Of a DNA stretch of 64,000 bases, positions 16,969 through 26,710 are shown piece by piece. The position numbers and the translations under genes were made by a program. A model generated the notes under the pieces. That model saw only the letters and a program-made list of their open reading frames with translations, did no database searches and was not told the origin of the DNA. Position 1 is the first letter of the stretch, and each line of letters opens with the position of its first letter. This DNA is from Saccharibacillus sp. CPCC 101409 (GTDB taxonomy: Bacteria > Bacillota > Bacilli > Paenibacillales > Paenibacillaceae), in NCBI RefSeq assembly GCF_030518235.1, contig NZ_JAULSA010000002.1, positions 744,001 through 808,000 of the forward strand, given 5' to 3'.

Positions 16969-17236
16969 GCGTTATCCGGCGCCGGGAAGTGCTCGCTGAA
17001 TAAAAATTATTTGTTTTATGCCTTTTTTTGGTGCACGGTGACTGTTTCTGGTTAAAAGCAGAGAAAGGAGAAGCCCTCGGCTTTGCCGGAAGCTTTTTGA
17101 GCCGGACAATCATGAGGGCGCTCACAGACAAACCAGCAGGGGTTCAGGGGAAACCCGGTTCCGGAATTTCTTTATCAAACAGTCGTCGAAACAAAAGCAT
17201 GCCGGTTGTACAACGATAACTCGGGAGGTGCGTCCT

Positions 17237-17443
17237 TTGGACAAGATGAAAGCTGCTTACGAAGTGATGTTGGGTCTGGCCGCCGAGATGGTTTGGGACG
17301 AAGCACTGCGCAAACGGCGCTGTGAAACGCTGCAGCAGGATATCGACGCGGCGCTTGCCAGAGGAGACGAATTGGCCTTTCTGGCTTTGACCAGCGAATT
17401 GAAAACTTTGGAACGCGGGACGGAACCTACGACCGCATCTTAA
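17237..17443 (+). CDS. Small IDEAL-domain-like protein, 68 aa
   Basis: The C-terminal half reads LQQDIDAALARGDEL followed by AFLALTSELKTL, matching the IDEAL motif pattern (acidic-Asp-x-Ala-Leu ... Asp ... Phe ... Leu ... Leu) found in small Firmicutes regulators. It is helical and soluble. I chose TTG 17237, eight bases after GGGAGG; ATG 17246 is an alternative. A terminator follows at once, so it is a one-gene transcript next to ypjA. Function unknown. Confidence 0.65.
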   Translation: MDKMKAAYEVMLGLAAEMVWDEALRKRRCETLQQDIDAALARGDELAFLALTSELKTLERGTEPTTAS

Positions 17444-17490
17444 TGCTTGCCAACTTGGAGACGTGAAAGTTAAAATAAAAGCGGGTTCAT

Positions 17491-17527
17491 AAAAAGCCTG
17501 ACCGCCCTGTGCGGTCAGGCTTTTTAT
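17491..17527 (+). terminator. Terminator after the IDEAL-like gene
   Basis: AAAAAGCCTGACCGC and GCGGTCAGGCTTTTT form a perfect A-tract/T-tract hairpin, so it can work in both directions. Confidence 0.92.
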
Positions 17528-17576
17528 GGGATAAGACGTTCGAAACAAGCTTAACTTGATATCCGGGAGGAAAACG

Positions 17577-18221
17577 ATGTCGCTTTCATGGATTTGGAGT
17601 CGCGCGCTGCTGACCGATCGCAGAATACTCTGGCTGCTGTTCGTCTGCAATTTGATCGGCACGGTATATGGGTACTACTGGTACGGAGGCCAGCTGATCG
17701 ATATCTGGGATACGCATCCCGCGTGGCAGATCGTATTTGTGCCCGACAGCCCGACCGGCAGTTTGTTTTTTACGCTGGCGCTGCTCGGCCTGCTCTTTCC
17801 TCCGTCTTCGCGCTTGATGCGCGGCGTGAAGCATCTAATCGAAGCGCTGGCGGTGGTCACCTCGGTCAAATACGGCGTCTGGGCGATCTCGATCATTGTC
17901 TGGGACGCGGCGCTCGGCCAGCCGATCGAAGGCTTGAGCTGGATGCTGATCGCGTCGCACGGCATTATGGCGGTCGAAGCGCTGCTGTACGTGCGCTTTT
18001 TCACGCTGGGCACGCTCTGGCTGATTCCGGCGGCGATCTGGACGTTTGCGAACGATACGATGGATTATACATACGGCATCTATCCGTACCTGTCGCTGCA
18101 GCACATGGAACGGCTGAATCAGGTGCGCAATTTTACGTTCGCTTTGACCGCCGCCAGCGTGCTGGCCGCCTGGATCGCCGTTCGCGCGGCGGGGCGCGGC
18201 GCAAGATCGGCGAACCGATAA
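17577..18221 (+). CDS. ypjA: DUF1405 membrane protein YpjA
   Basis: 214 residues, multi-pass membrane protein with about five to six hydrophobic helices (ILWLLFVCNLIGTVYGYYWY, LFFTLALLGLLFP, WLIPAAIWTFANDTMDY). The YGYYWYGGQL and SLQHMERLNQ blocks are typical of the DUF1405/YpjA family. The function is unknown. The position just upstream of ypjD-dapB-mgsA-bshB1 is the same as in Bacillus subtilis; ypjB and ypjC are missing here. ATG 17577 follows GGGAGG. Confidence 0.85.
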   Translation: MSLSWIWSRALLTDRRILWLLFVCNLIGTVYGYYWYGGQLIDIWDTHPAWQIVFVPDSPTGSLFFTLALLGLLFPPSSRLMRGVKHLIEALAVVTSVKYGVWAISIIVWDAALGQPIEGLSWMLIASHGIMAVEALLYVRFFTLGTLWLIPAAIWTFANDTMDYTYGIYPYLSLQHMERLNQVRNFTFALTAASVLAAWIAVRAAGRGARSANR

Positions 18222-18237
18222 GACGGCAATAAAAGGT

Positions 18238-18266
18238 TTGTTTTCAAATTCCCTTTGCGATAACAT
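18238..18266 (+). promoter_or_regulatory. Possible promoter of ypjD-dapB operon
   Basis: TTGTTT at 18238-18243 and TAACAT at 18261-18266 with a 17-base spacer, 48 bases before the ypjD start. Both boxes are degenerate. Confidence 0.4.
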
Positions 18267-18313
18267 ATGAAAGAGTGAATCAGACCTTACACCGCAAAGG
18301 AGGCGGACCCGTT

Positions 18314-18670
18314 ATGGAGAAGAGCCTGGCGGAGATGCAGCGCGAAGTCGACCGCTACATCTCGCAGTTCAAGGAAGGATATTTCAGTCCGCTGTCGATG
18401 CTGGCCCGCATGAGCGAAGAGGTCGGCGAGCTGGCGCGGGAAGTGAACCACAGCTTCGGCGAGAAGCCGAAAAAGAACAGCGAGGACGACAATTCGATCG
18501 AATTGGAGCTGGGCGATATTTTGTTTATCACGCTCTGCTTCGCCAATTCGCTGAATATCGATCTGACCGAAGCGCACGACCGGGTGATGCATAAATTTGC
18601 GACGCGCGACAAAGACCGCTGGACGCGCATCGACGCCGAAGACGGAGCGCGGGAGGGAGAACAAGCATGA
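18314..18670 (+). CDS. ypjD: MazG-like nucleotide pyrophosphohydrolase YpjD
   Basis: 118 residues with the MazG/dUTPase-like alpha-helical signature: RMSEEVGELAREVNH (the EExxE metal-binding helix) and ELGDILFITLCFAN (ExxD). Enzymes of this group hydrolyse non-canonical or excess nucleoside triphosphates. ATG 18314 follows AAAGGAGGCGG at slightly long spacing. Its stop overlaps the dapB start (ATGA). Confidence 0.88.
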   Translation: MEKSLAEMQREVDRYISQFKEGYFSPLSMLARMSEEVGELAREVNHSFGEKPKKNSEDDNSIELELGDILFITLCFANSLNIDLTEAHDRVMHKFATRDKDRWTRIDAEDGAREGEQA

Positions 18671-19467
18671 GCGAAACAATCAAAGTGGCCGTTGCCGGAG
18701 CCGGCGGACGGATGGGACGCGAAGTCGTCAAAATGGTGCTGGCGGACGAAAGTCTCGAACTGGTCGCCGCGGTGGACCGTTCGGGCGCGGGCAGCGACGC
18801 GGGCGAATTAGCCGGCGGCAAAGCGTGCGGCATCGTCACGGCGGACGATCTGGACGCGGCGCTTGCGCAGAGCCAACCGGACGTGCTGGTGGACTTCACC
18901 GTCCCGTCCGTCGTCTACGGCAATACCGTAACGGCGATCAAGCACGGCGTTCGCCCCGTAGTGGGCGCGACCGGCTTTACGCCGCAGCAGATCGAAGAAT
19001 TGGACGGACTGTGCCGCGAAGCGGGGATCGGCGGGCTGATCGCGCCGAACTTCTCGATCGGCGCGATCCTGATGATGCAGTTCGCGGCCAAAGCGGCCGA
19101 GTACCTGCCCCACGTGGAGATTATCGAGACTCACGGCGACCAGAAGCTCGACGCGCCTTCGGGCACCGCAATCAAAACGGCGGAGCTGATCGCCAAAGGA
19201 CGCGAGAAGATCAAGCAGGGCAACCCGAACGAAGAAGAGATTCTGCCGGGCGCAAGAGGCGGCGAATACGAAGGTTTCCGCATCCACAGCCTGCGTCTGC
19301 CGGGCGTGTTCGCGCAGCAGGAAGTGGTATTCGGCGGCTACGGGCAGAGCCTCAAGATCCGCCACGACTCCTACGAGCGCGCGGGCTATATGCCGGGCGT
19401 CAATATCGGGATCAAAAAAGTGATGGAATATAGCGGCATGATCTACGGTTTCGAGCATTTGATGTAG
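18667..19467 (+). CDS. dapB: 4-hydroxy-tetrahydrodipicolinate reductase
   Basis: Reduces HTPA to tetrahydrodipicolinate on the way to diaminopimelate (cell wall) and lysine. 266 residues: [13 protein letters not shown] nucleotide-binding loop, [19 protein letters not shown], then [17 protein letters not shown] with the catalytic His and the Lys, and the C-terminal [11 protein letters not shown]. The usual pair of histidines is His-Gly here (THGDQ instead of HH); the first, catalytic one is kept. Start overlaps the ypjD stop. Confidence 0.96.
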   Translation: MSETIKVAVAGAGGRMGREVVKMVLADESLELVAAVDRSGAGSDAGELAGGKACGIVTADDLDAALAQSQPDVLVDFTVPSVVYGNTVTAIKHGVRPVVGATGFTPQQIEELDGLCREAGIGGLIAPNFSIGAILMMQFAAKAAEYLPHVEIIETHGDQKLDAPSGTAIKTAELIAKGREKIKQGNPNEEEILPGARGGEYEGFRIHSLRLPGVFAQQEVVFGGYGQSLKIRHDSYERAGYMPGVNIGIKKVMEYSGMIYGFEHLM

Positions 19468-19531
19468 GCGCAGCGGCTTGCCAAGCGAGACAAGCCCGCA
19501 GTTTATCGATAAATCGGAAAGAGGGAATTCG

Positions 19532-19957
19532 ATGAAGATCGCATTTATCGCGCACGACCGCAAAAAAGACGAGATGGTCAATTTCGTGACCGCTTACGAG
19601 CAGGCTTTCGAAGGCTGCCGGCTGTATTCCACGGGCACGACGGGGCAGCGCATCATGGAAGCGACGAGTCTGAACATTCACCGCTTTCTGTCCGGACCGC
19701 TCGGCGGCGACCAGCAGATCGGCGCGCTGGTGGCGGAAAACGAGCTGGATCTGATTATTTTCCTGCGCGACCCGCTGATGGCCCAGCCGCACGAGCCGGA
19801 TATTACCGCGCTGCTTCGCATCTGCGACGTGCAGGGCATTCCGGTGGCGACCAACGTGGCGACCGCCGAAATTCTCGTCAAAGCGCTGATGCGCGGCGAT
19901 TTCGGCTGGCGCGAGCTGGTGCACAAATACAAACCGGGAATCGAAGGCAATGAGTGA
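19532..19957 (+). CDS. mgsA: Methylglyoxal synthase
   Basis: Converts dihydroxyacetone phosphate to methylglyoxal. 141 residues with [24 protein letters not shown] (phosphate binding), [15 protein letters not shown] and [15 protein letters not shown] containing catalytic aspartates. ATG 19532 follows AAAGAGGGAATTC; the in-frame extension upstream has no ribosome site. It overlaps bshB1 by eight bases. The bacillithiol genes next to it make sense because bacillithiol helps detoxify methylglyoxal. Confidence 0.96.
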   Translation: MKIAFIAHDRKKDEMVNFVTAYEQAFEGCRLYSTGTTGQRIMEATSLNIHRFLSGPLGGDQQIGALVAENELDLIIFLRDPLMAQPHEPDITALLRICDVQGIPVATNVATAEILVKALMRGDFGWRELVHKYKPGIEGNE

Positions 19958-20657
19958 TCGCGGCCAGACGCTCGATATTCTCGTGTTCGGCGCCCACGCC
20001 GACGACGCGGAGATCGGGATGGGCGGGACGATCGTCAAGCATACGCGCGCGGGTTATCGCGTCGGCATCTGCGATCTGACGTTCGCGGAGATGTCGTCCA
20101 ACGGCACGGTGGAGCTGCGCAAACAAGAAGCCGAGGCGGCGTCCGCCGTGCTCGGCCTCTCCGCGCGCGGCAATCTCGGCCTGCCGGACCGCGGACTTGC
20201 GCGCACCGACGAGCATATCCGGGCGATCGCGGCCGAGGTTCGGCGCCGGGCGCCGAAAATCGTTTTCGCTCCCTACTGGGAAGACCGTCATCCCGACCAT
20301 ATCGCCTGCAGCGGACTGGTCGAGGAAGCGGTGTTCAACGCCAAGCTGCGCCGGTATATGCCCGAGCTTGCGCCGGTAACGGTGGGCCAGCTGTATTTTT
20401 ACTTCATTAACGATCCGGGGCGCTCCGACCTGATGGTCGACGTGACGGACGTATACGAGGCGAAGGAAACCGCGCTGCGCTGCTACGAATCGCAGTTTAC
20501 GGGACCGAAGCAGGGATTGGATGCCGTGGCGACGCCGCTGACCGCGCAGTATGTGGAACGGGTGAAAGCGCGCGATTCGCTGCTCGGACAAAAAAGGGGC
20601 GTCGGCTACGCGGAAGGCTTTGCGTCCCGTCTGCCGTACGCGGTTAATCTGTTTTAA
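19950..20657 (+). CDS. bshB1: Bacillithiol deacetylase BshB1
   Basis: Deacetylates GlcNAc-malate to GlcN-malate, the second step of bacillithiol synthesis. 235 residues of the PIG-L/LmbE fold: [15 protein letters not shown] (usually AHPDD; Ala replaces Pro here) and [11 protein letters not shown] with zinc ligands, plus the YESQF region near the C terminus. It overlaps mgsA by eight bases and precedes bshA, the conserved order. Its close context with bshA favours BshB1 over a general LmbE-type deacetylase. Confidence 0.93.
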   Translation: MSDRGQTLDILVFGAHADDAEIGMGGTIVKHTRAGYRVGICDLTFAEMSSNGTVELRKQEAEAASAVLGLSARGNLGLPDRGLARTDEHIRAIAAEVRRRAPKIVFAPYWEDRHPDHIACSGLVEEAVFNAKLRRYMPELAPVTVGQLYFYFINDPGRSDLMVDVTDVYEAKETALRCYESQFTGPKQGLDAVATPLTAQYVERVKARDSLLGQKRGVGYAEGFASRLPYAVNLF

Positions 20658-20721
20658 AACGCGCTCAAGTTAGGTTCGAACGTCAAAAAGGGATCGCAGC
20701 GAGAAAGGAGTTCCGGGCTTA

Positions 20722-21879
20722 ATGAACGACACACTCAAAATCGGCATCACCTGCTACCCCTCCCTCGGCGGATCGGGAGTCGTGGCGACGGAACTGGGCA
20801 AGCTGCTGGCGGAAAAAGGACATGAAGTCCATTTTATTACGCACAGCATTCCTTTCCGGCTGGGTGCCTTTCATAAAAATATTCATTATCACGAAGTGGA
20901 AGTCAGCGACTATTACGTGTTCCGCTATCCGCCGTACGATCTGTCGCTCGCTTCCAAAATGGCGCAGGTGGTCAAACGCGAAAAGCTCGATATTCTGCAC
21001 GTCCACTACGCGGTGCCGCACGCGGTCTGCGCGTATCTGGCGAAGCAAATGGTCGGCGAAGATTTGAAGATCGTGACCACGCTGCACGGGACCGATATTA
21101 CGGTGCTGGGGCAGGACGTGACGCTTAAAGACCTGATCGGTCTTGCCATCAACCGCAGCGACGCGGTGACGGCGGTGTCGGCGGACCTGATCCGTCAAAC
21201 GCGCGAAGCGCTGGACATCACCCGCGATATCGACCTGACGTACAACTTTATCGACAAAAGGGTGTATTATCCGCGCGAAGTCGCCGGACTTCGCGGCGAC
21301 TTCGCGGCGCCGGACGAGAAGATCCTGATGCATATCTCGAACTTTCGGCCGGTCAAACGGGTGCCCGACGTGATCGACGTGTTTCACCGCGTGAACCGGG
21401 AGATGCCGGCGAAGCTGCTGCTGGTCGGCGAGGGGCCGGATATGCCGAAGGTGCAGAGCAAGATCAGGGAGCTGGGACTGGAAGACAAGATTCATTTTCT
21501 CGGCAAACAAGACGAGATCGCGCAGGTGATTTCGCTGGCGGATATTCTGCTGCTGCCGTCTGAAAAAGAAAGCTTCGGCCTGGTCGCGCTGGAAGCGATG
21601 GCGTGCGGCGTGCCGACGGTCGGTTCGGAAGCGGGCGGTATTCCGGAGCTGGTGGAGCACGGCGTCACGGGCTATCTGGCCCCGATCGGCGATACGGAAG
21701 CGATGGCGCGCTATGCGGCGGAGCTGCTGCGCGACGGAAGCAAGCGGGCGCGGATGCGCGAAGCCTGCCTGGAGCGGGCGCATACGAAATTCTGCGACAA
21801 AAAGATTACCCGGGAATACGAAGAAATTTATTACCGCGTGCTGGGACGCAAGCAGCCGTGCGCGATTGCGCAGGGCTGA
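20722..21879 (+). CDS. bshA: Bacillithiol glycosyltransferase BshA
   Basis: Joins N-acetylglucosamine from UDP-GlcNAc to L-malate. 385-residue GT4 glycosyltransferase: ITCYPSLGGSGVVATELG at the N terminus (nucleotide and malate binding), HVHYAVPHA, LHGTDITVLGQD, NFRPVKRVPDVI, and the ESFGLVALEAMACGVPTVG block with the Glu pair that positions UDP. ATG 20722 follows AGAAAGGAG. A 64-base gap separates it from bshB1. Confidence 0.95.
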   Translation: MNDTLKIGITCYPSLGGSGVVATELGKLLAEKGHEVHFITHSIPFRLGAFHKNIHYHEVEVSDYYVFRYPPYDLSLASKMAQVVKREKLDILHVHYAVPHAVCAYLAKQMVGEDLKIVTTLHGTDITVLGQDVTLKDLIGLAINRSDAVTAVSADLIRQTREALDITRDIDLTYNFIDKRVYYPREVAGLRGDFAAPDEKILMHISNFRPVKRVPDVIDVFHRVNREMPAKLLLVGEGPDMPKVQSKIRELGLEDKIHFLGKQDEIAQVISLADILLLPSEKESFGLVALEAMACGVPTVGSEAGGIPELVEHGVTGYLAPIGDTEAMARYAAELLRDGSKRARMREACLERAHTKFCDKKITREYEEIYYRVLGRKQPCAIAQG

Positions 21880-21921
21880 ACGCGCATCCTGCGCGCGACG
21901 ACGGAAACGGAGTTGAAATCC

Positions 21922-23445
21922 TTGACGCAGTGGAAACATGCACACCCGGAAGAAGTGCGATTGAGCGCGGAGATTCTGCGTACGCTCGAACAAGCGGGGC
22001 ACGAAGCCTGCTGGGTGGGCGGATGCGTCCGCGACGAGCTGATCGGCCGGCCGGTCAACGATATGGATATCGCGACTTCGGCGCGTCCGGAAGAAGTGAC
22101 CGCGCTGTTCGAACGCACGGTGCCGACCGGGATCGAGCACGGCACCGTGACGGTCGTGCTGGAGAAAAGACCGTTTGAAGTGACGACCTTCCGGACGGAG
22201 TCGGAGTACAAAGACTTCCGTCGGCCCGAGGAGGTCGTCTTCGTGCGGTCGCTGGAAGAGGACCTGCGCCGGCGCGACTTTACGATGAACGCGATCGCCC
22301 GCGGCCTCGACGGGCGATATATCGATCCGTACGACGGGCGCGGAGATCTCGCGCGCGGAATTATTCGCTGCGTGGGCGACGCGCGCGAGCGGTTCCGCGA
22401 AGACGCGCTGCGCATGCTGCGCGGCGTGCGCTTCGCTTCCGTGTTCGGCTTCGGGCTTGAGCCGGACACCTGGGAAGCGCTGCTCGAACTGCGCGGCAAT
22501 ATGGTCCATATCGCCGCGGAGCGCATTCGCGCCGAGCTGGAGAAAATGCTCGGCGGCCCCCGGCCGGAGGAAGGACTCCGGCTGCTTGAGCGCAGCGCGC
22601 TGCTGGCGGAAGCGAAGATTCCGCTGCCGCCGGAGCGGTTGGCGGAGGCGCAGGAGCGGGGCTTCGCTTCGCTCGGCGAAGTGCCGGCGCAGCCGGCCGA
22701 GCTGCGCTGGGCCGCGCTGCTGGCGCGGCTGGGCGTGACCGGCGAAGAAGCGGAGCGGACGCTGAAGAGCTGGACGTTCTCCGGCGGCTTCGCCAAAGCC
22801 GCCGCGGCGGTGCTGCGGATCGACGCGCGGATGGGCGCGGAGGAAGCGGAAAGCGGCGGCAACGGCAAAGCCGGGGGAGACGCGGAAAGCGGCGAGGCGG
22901 CCGCGGCGGAGCAAAGCGCAGCGCCGCAGGCTGGGCGGCGCAGCAGCCCGCCGGAGGAGAAAATCGGCGGCGGAGCGGCCGATTCCGGCGCAAACCGCGG
23001 GCCGCAGGCGGTGCGGCCAGGCGCCGCACCGGAGGATGAAGCCGGCGGCGCGCAAGCCGAGCGGAGGCTCGCGTTCGTGCGCGCGGTGCTCGATTTCGGC
23101 CGGACCGCGGCCGAAAGCTGGCTGCTTTACCGCTCCGCGGCGGACGGAGCGGACGAAGAACGGGCCGCCGCGCGCTCGCAGGCGGCCGGCTGGCTTGCGG
23201 CGATACCCGCGGAATCGCCGCGGGAGCTGGCGCTCGGCGGCACGGAGATCGCCGAGCATTTAAGCCGCGCGCCCGGCCCGTGGCTCGGCGCGCTGATCCG
23301 GCGGCTGCTCGAAGCCGCCGCCCTGGGCCGCGCGGCCAACGAGCGGGCCGCGCTGCTGCAAGAGATCGCCCGGCTTGAAAGCGAGCCGGGCACCGCCGCC
23401 GATTCCGCGCCGCCGAATCGGCCGAAGGAGGCGAAGCCGCAATGA
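21922..23445 (+). CDS. cca: CCA tRNA nucleotidyltransferase with a low-complexity insert
   Basis: Adds or repairs the 3' CCA of tRNAs. The N terminus has the class II nucleotidyltransferase signature CWVGGCVRDELIG and NDMDIATSA (metal aspartates), then RRDFTMNAIA, DPYDGRGDL and RFREDALRMLR. At 507 residues it is about 100 longer than usual. The excess is an Ala/Gly/Glu-rich, apparently disordered insert at about 22834-23064, after the neck/body domain and before a final helical tail. I chose TTG 21922, nine bases after GGAG; TTG 21913 is too close to it. Stop overlaps birA (ATGA). Confidence 0.93.
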   Translation: MTQWKHAHPEEVRLSAEILRTLEQAGHEACWVGGCVRDELIGRPVNDMDIATSARPEEVTALFERTVPTGIEHGTVTVVLEKRPFEVTTFRTESEYKDFRRPEEVVFVRSLEEDLRRRDFTMNAIARGLDGRYIDPYDGRGDLARGIIRCVGDARERFREDALRMLRGVRFASVFGFGLEPDTWEALLELRGNMVHIAAERIRAELEKMLGGPRPEEGLRLLERSALLAEAKIPLPPERLAEAQERGFASLGEVPAQPAELRWAALLARLGVTGEEAERTLKSWTFSGGFAKAAAAVLRIDARMGAEEAESGGNGKAGGDAESGEAAAAEQSAAPQAGRRSSPPEEKIGGGAADSGANRGPQAVRPGAAPEDEAGGAQAERRLAFVRAVLDFGRTAAESWLLYRSAADGADEERAAARSQAAGWLAAIPAESPRELALGGTEIAEHLSRAPGPWLGALIRRLLEAAALGRAANERAALLQEIARLESEPGTAADSAPPNRPKEAKPQ

Positions 23446-24485
23446 GCGATCGCGAAGTTCCGCGCGAAGAAGCGGCCGGCAGCCGCGACCGGCTGTTGGA
23501 CATGTTCGAAGCCGCCGCCGGACAATATCTGTCCGGCGAAGAGATCAGCCGCCGGCTCGGCGTGAGCCGCACGGCGGTATGGAAACAAATCCGGCGCCTC
23601 AAGGACGCCGGATACGTATTCGACGCCGCGCCCAAGCTCGGCTATCGCCTAGCGGCTTCCGCCGCGGCGCTGGACGCGCGCCGGATCGAAGCTTCGCTGC
23701 GAACGCGGCGCTTCGGCCGCAGTCTGACCGTGCTGGCGCGGACGGACTCCACGCAGACCGAAGCGGAGAACCTGGCGCGCGCCGGGGCGCCGGAAGGCAC
23801 GCTCGTCGTCGCCGAGGAGCAGACGAGCGGCCGCGGCCGGCAGGGCCGCGTTTGGCATTCGCCGCCCGGACGCGGCGTCTGGATGAGCGCGGTGCTGCGC
23901 CCGGAAGGGCCGCTGACCGCCGTGCCGCAGCTGACGCTGCTGGCGGCCGTGGCCGTGTGCCGCGCCATCCGCGCCGAGACCGGCGTGCAGGCCGGCATCA
24001 AATGGCCGAACGACCTGCTGGCGGACGGCCGCAAGCTGTGCGGCATTCTGCTGGAAGCCGTCGTCGAAGACGGCCGGGTGCGGCACTGTATCATGGGAAT
24101 CGGAATCGACGCCAATCTGGAAGAAGCCGATTACCCGGAAGAACTGCGTCAAAAGGTCACTTCGCTGCGCCGCGAATCCGGAAAGGAAGTCGACCGTTCG
24201 GCGCTGATCGCCGCCGTGATGAACGAGTTCGAATCGCTGCTGTCGCTGCATGCCGAGCACGGTTTTCAACCGATTCGACTGCTGTGGGAATCGCTCAGCG
24301 TGACGCTGGGCCGCGAGATCGTCGTCCGCGACGCGCGCGGCGAACGCCGCGGACGGGCCGCGGGACTCGGGGAACAAGGAGAACTTCGGCTTGAGACGGA
24401 GGACGGCGAGGTACTGCCGGTCTATTCCGGCGATATCGAGCTGTATCCGGGCAGGGCGTCCGGGGACGATCCAAAAGAAAGATGA
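23442..24485 (+). CDS. birA: Biotin protein ligase / biotin operon repressor
   Basis: Attaches biotin to acetyl-CoA and pyruvate carboxylase subunits and, in the bifunctional form, represses biotin genes. 347 residues. The N-terminal winged helix (EEISRRLGVSRTAVWKQIRRL at about 29-49) shows the repressor type. The catalytic core has TDSTQTEAENLAR, GRGRQGRVWHSPPG (biotinyl-AMP loop) and IKWPNDLLADGRKLCGIL with the key Lys. The C-terminal SH3-like domain follows. Start overlaps the cca stop. Confidence 0.95.
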   Translation: MSDREVPREEAAGSRDRLLDMFEAAAGQYLSGEEISRRLGVSRTAVWKQIRRLKDAGYVFDAAPKLGYRLAASAAALDARRIEASLRTRRFGRSLTVLARTDSTQTEAENLARAGAPEGTLVVAEEQTSGRGRQGRVWHSPPGRGVWMSAVLRPEGPLTAVPQLTLLAAVAVCRAIRAETGVQAGIKWPNDLLADGRKLCGILLEAVVEDGRVRHCIMGIGIDANLEEADYPEELRQKVTSLRRESGKEVDRSALIAAVMNEFESLLSLHAEHGFQPIRLLWESLSVTLGREIVVRDARGERRGRAAGLGEQGELRLETEDGEVLPVYSGDIELYPGRASGDDPKER

Positions 24486-24740
24486 TTTATTTTTGAAACT
24501 TTGTTATACTTGCGGTGTGGAGGCGGTATCGGCGAACGACGGCGAACCGCACTGCCGCAAACAGCAAACGTGCAGCAAACCGAAAGCCGGCGCAAAGCCG
24601 GGCAAGCATCAAGAACAGGCAGCCGGACGATCCGTTCCGGACTGAAGCAAGGCCCTGCAGTTCTGCTCTGAGCCGTATGAGGACCGAGACAGAAGGGAGA
24701 AGCGAATATTCGAGCGCGTTTCTTCTGAACTTTTCGGCCC

Positions 24741-24768
24741 TTTTGGTGACAGCTAAAAGGTTTTTTGC
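24741..24768 (+). terminator. Terminator-like hairpin in the panB leader
   Basis: CCTTTTGG, loop TGACAG, CTAAAAGG and six T: an 8-bp stem with one G-U pair. It lies 66 bases before panB and 255 after birA. It may end the birA transcript or attenuate panBCD. The rest of 24486-24833 has no gene and no riboswitch I recognise; a possible -10 TATACT lies at 24505-24510 with a poor -35. Confidence 0.6.
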
Positions 24769-24833
24769 GTTGGACGGATTTGTAAATCCTTTGCAAACAA
24801 CCTCGACTATCCACAAAAGGAGCCTGATTAAAA

Positions 24834-25787
24834 ATGGCAGCAAAAAAAGCGTTGAACGTTGTGAAAATCCGGAAAATGAAACAGCAAAGCGAGCGTCTGA
24901 CGATGATTACCGCTTACGATTATCCGTCCGCGAAACTGGCGGAGGAAGCGGGCGTCGATCTGATCCTGGTCGGCGATTCGCTGGGCAACGTCGTCCTCGG
25001 TTACGATTCGACGATTCCCGTTACGCTGGACGACATGGTTTATCATACAAGAGCGACCGCGCGCGGCGCGCAGAATACGTTTATCGTCGCCGACATGCCG
25101 TTTATGACGTATCACGGCGGCACGGACGAAACGCTCAAAGGCGTGCGCCGGCTGATGCAGGAAGGCCGCGCGCACGCGGTCAAGATGGAAGGCGGCCTGG
25201 AGATCGCGGCGGCGGTCAAGTCGATCGTGCAGGCCGGCGTGCCGGTGCTGGGACATATCGGCCTGACGCCGCAGTCGGTCAATACGATCGGCGGCTACCG
25301 CGTGCAGGGCAAAGACGAAGCGGATGCCAAGCGGCTGATGGAAGAAGCCAAAGCGCTCGAAGCGGCCGGCGCGTTCGCGGTCGTGCTGGAGCTGGTGGCC
25401 GAAGAAACGGCGGCGGCCATCACGCGCGAACTGTCGATCCCGACAATCGGCATCGGCGCCGGCCGGGAATGCGACGGACAGGTGCTGGTGTTCCACGACG
25501 TGGTCAAATACGCTTCGCCTTATATGGAGAAGAAATTCGTCAAAACGTTCGCCGACGTCGGCGCGCAGATCCGCGGCGGTATCGAGGATTACGTGAGCGA
25601 AGTCAAAAGCGGCGCTTTCCCGGCCGAGCAGCATGTATTCCGCGCCGATGCCGGCGTGACCGAATCGCTGGACTCGCTGTACGGCGGAGGCAAAACCGAA
25701 GAATCTTCGGAGCGGACGGAGCCGCAAACGACGGTACAATCGCCGGATGCGGCGGCCGATAAAGAAAAAGTGGGTGCGCGCGGATGA
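24834..25787 (+). CDS. panB: 3-methyl-2-oxobutanoate hydroxymethyltransferase
   Basis: First committed step of pantothenate synthesis, using methylene-tetrahydrofolate. Motifs: MITAYDYPSAKLAEEAG, LVGDSLGNVVLGYDST (metal-binding Asp), VKMEGG, GHIGLTPQSVN and GAGRECDGQVLVFHD. 317 residues, about 40 longer than usual; the excess is a Ser/Glu/Thr-rich C-terminal tail after DSLYGGG, likely disordered. ATG 24834 follows AAAAGGAGCC. The last four bases overlap panC. Confidence 0.96.
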   Translation: MAAKKALNVVKIRKMKQQSERLTMITAYDYPSAKLAEEAGVDLILVGDSLGNVVLGYDSTIPVTLDDMVYHTRATARGAQNTFIVADMPFMTYHGGTDETLKGVRRLMQEGRAHAVKMEGGLEIAAAVKSIVQAGVPVLGHIGLTPQSVNTIGGYRVQGKDEADAKRLMEEAKALEAAGAFAVVLELVAEETAAAITRELSIPTIGIGAGRECDGQVLVFHDVVKYASPYMEKKFVKTFADVGAQIRGGIEDYVSEVKSGAFPAEQHVFRADAGVTESLDSLYGGGKTEESSERTEPQTTVQSPDAAADKEKVGARG

Positions 25788-26710
25788 ACGCGTCTCCCCA
25801 AATTGCGCGTACGATCGCCGAAGTCCGCGGCTTGATTGAACGGCTGCGCGCCGAACGCGCCGGCGGCGAATCCGGAAACGAAGTCGGCTTCGTGCCGACG
25901 ATGGGTTATCTGCACGAAGGCCATGCCAGCCTGCTGCGCCGGGCGCGGCGGGAAAACGGAATTACGGCGCTGAGCATTTTCGTCAATCCGATCCAGTTCG
26001 GACCGAACGAAGATCTGGAACGTTATCCGCGCAGCGAGGAAGCGGATCTGGAGCTTGCGGCGCGCGAAGGCGTCGATGTGGTCTTCCTGCCTTCGGCGCA
26101 AGAAATGTATCCCGCACAGCGCAGAACGACCGTTGCCGTAACCGGCGTGACCGAACGGCTCTGCGGCGCTTCGCGTCCCGGACATTTCGACGGCGTGGCG
26201 ACGGTTGTCTCCAAGCTGTTCAACATCGTCAAGCCGGATAAAGCCTACTTCGGCGCCAAAGATGCCCAGCAGGTGGCGGTGCTGCAAAAAATGGTGTCCG
26301 ATCTCAACATGGATGTGCGGATCGTGCCGTGCCCGATCGTGCGCGAAGCCGACGGACTGGCGCTCAGCTCCCGCAACGTATATCTGAGCGAAGAACAGCG
26401 CCGCGAGGCGCTCGTGCTATCGCGTTCGCTGCGCGAAGCGTCGGCGCGAATCGAATCCGAAGCGGAGGTTACGCCGGAGCAGATCGTTGCAGGCGTAACC
26501 GGCAGTATCCAGGCATCGCCGCTCGCACAGATCGACTATGTGGAACTGCTGACGTTCCCGGAACTGCAGCCGCTCGATCCGAAGCGGGATCTGTCCGATC
26601 TTCGCGATTCCGGCGGTTCCGTCATTCTGGCGCTGGCCGTCAAGTTCGGTTCGACAAGACTGATCGACAACGCGATTTTGAATCTCAAGGAGGCCCCTTT
26701 GCATGTATAG
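25784..26710 (+). CDS. panC: Pantothenate synthetase
   Basis: Joins pantoate and beta-alanine with ATP. 308 residues: [16 protein letters not shown] (HIGH-type ATP site), [32 protein letters not shown] and [15 protein letters not shown] (KMSKS-like). ATG overlaps the panB stop by four bases and its own stop overlaps panD by eight, so panBCD form a coupled operon. Confidence 0.96.
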   Translation: MNASPQIARTIAEVRGLIERLRAERAGGESGNEVGFVPTMGYLHEGHASLLRRARRENGITALSIFVNPIQFGPNEDLERYPRSEEADLELAAREGVDVVFLPSAQEMYPAQRRTTVAVTGVTERLCGASRPGHFDGVATVVSKLFNIVKPDKAYFGAKDAQQVAVLQKMVSDLNMDVRIVPCPIVREADGLALSSRNVYLSEEQRREALVLSRSLREASARIESEAEVTPEQIVAGVTGSIQASPLAQIDYVELLTFPELQPLDPKRDLSDLRDSGGSVILALAVKFGSTRLIDNAILNLKEAPLHV

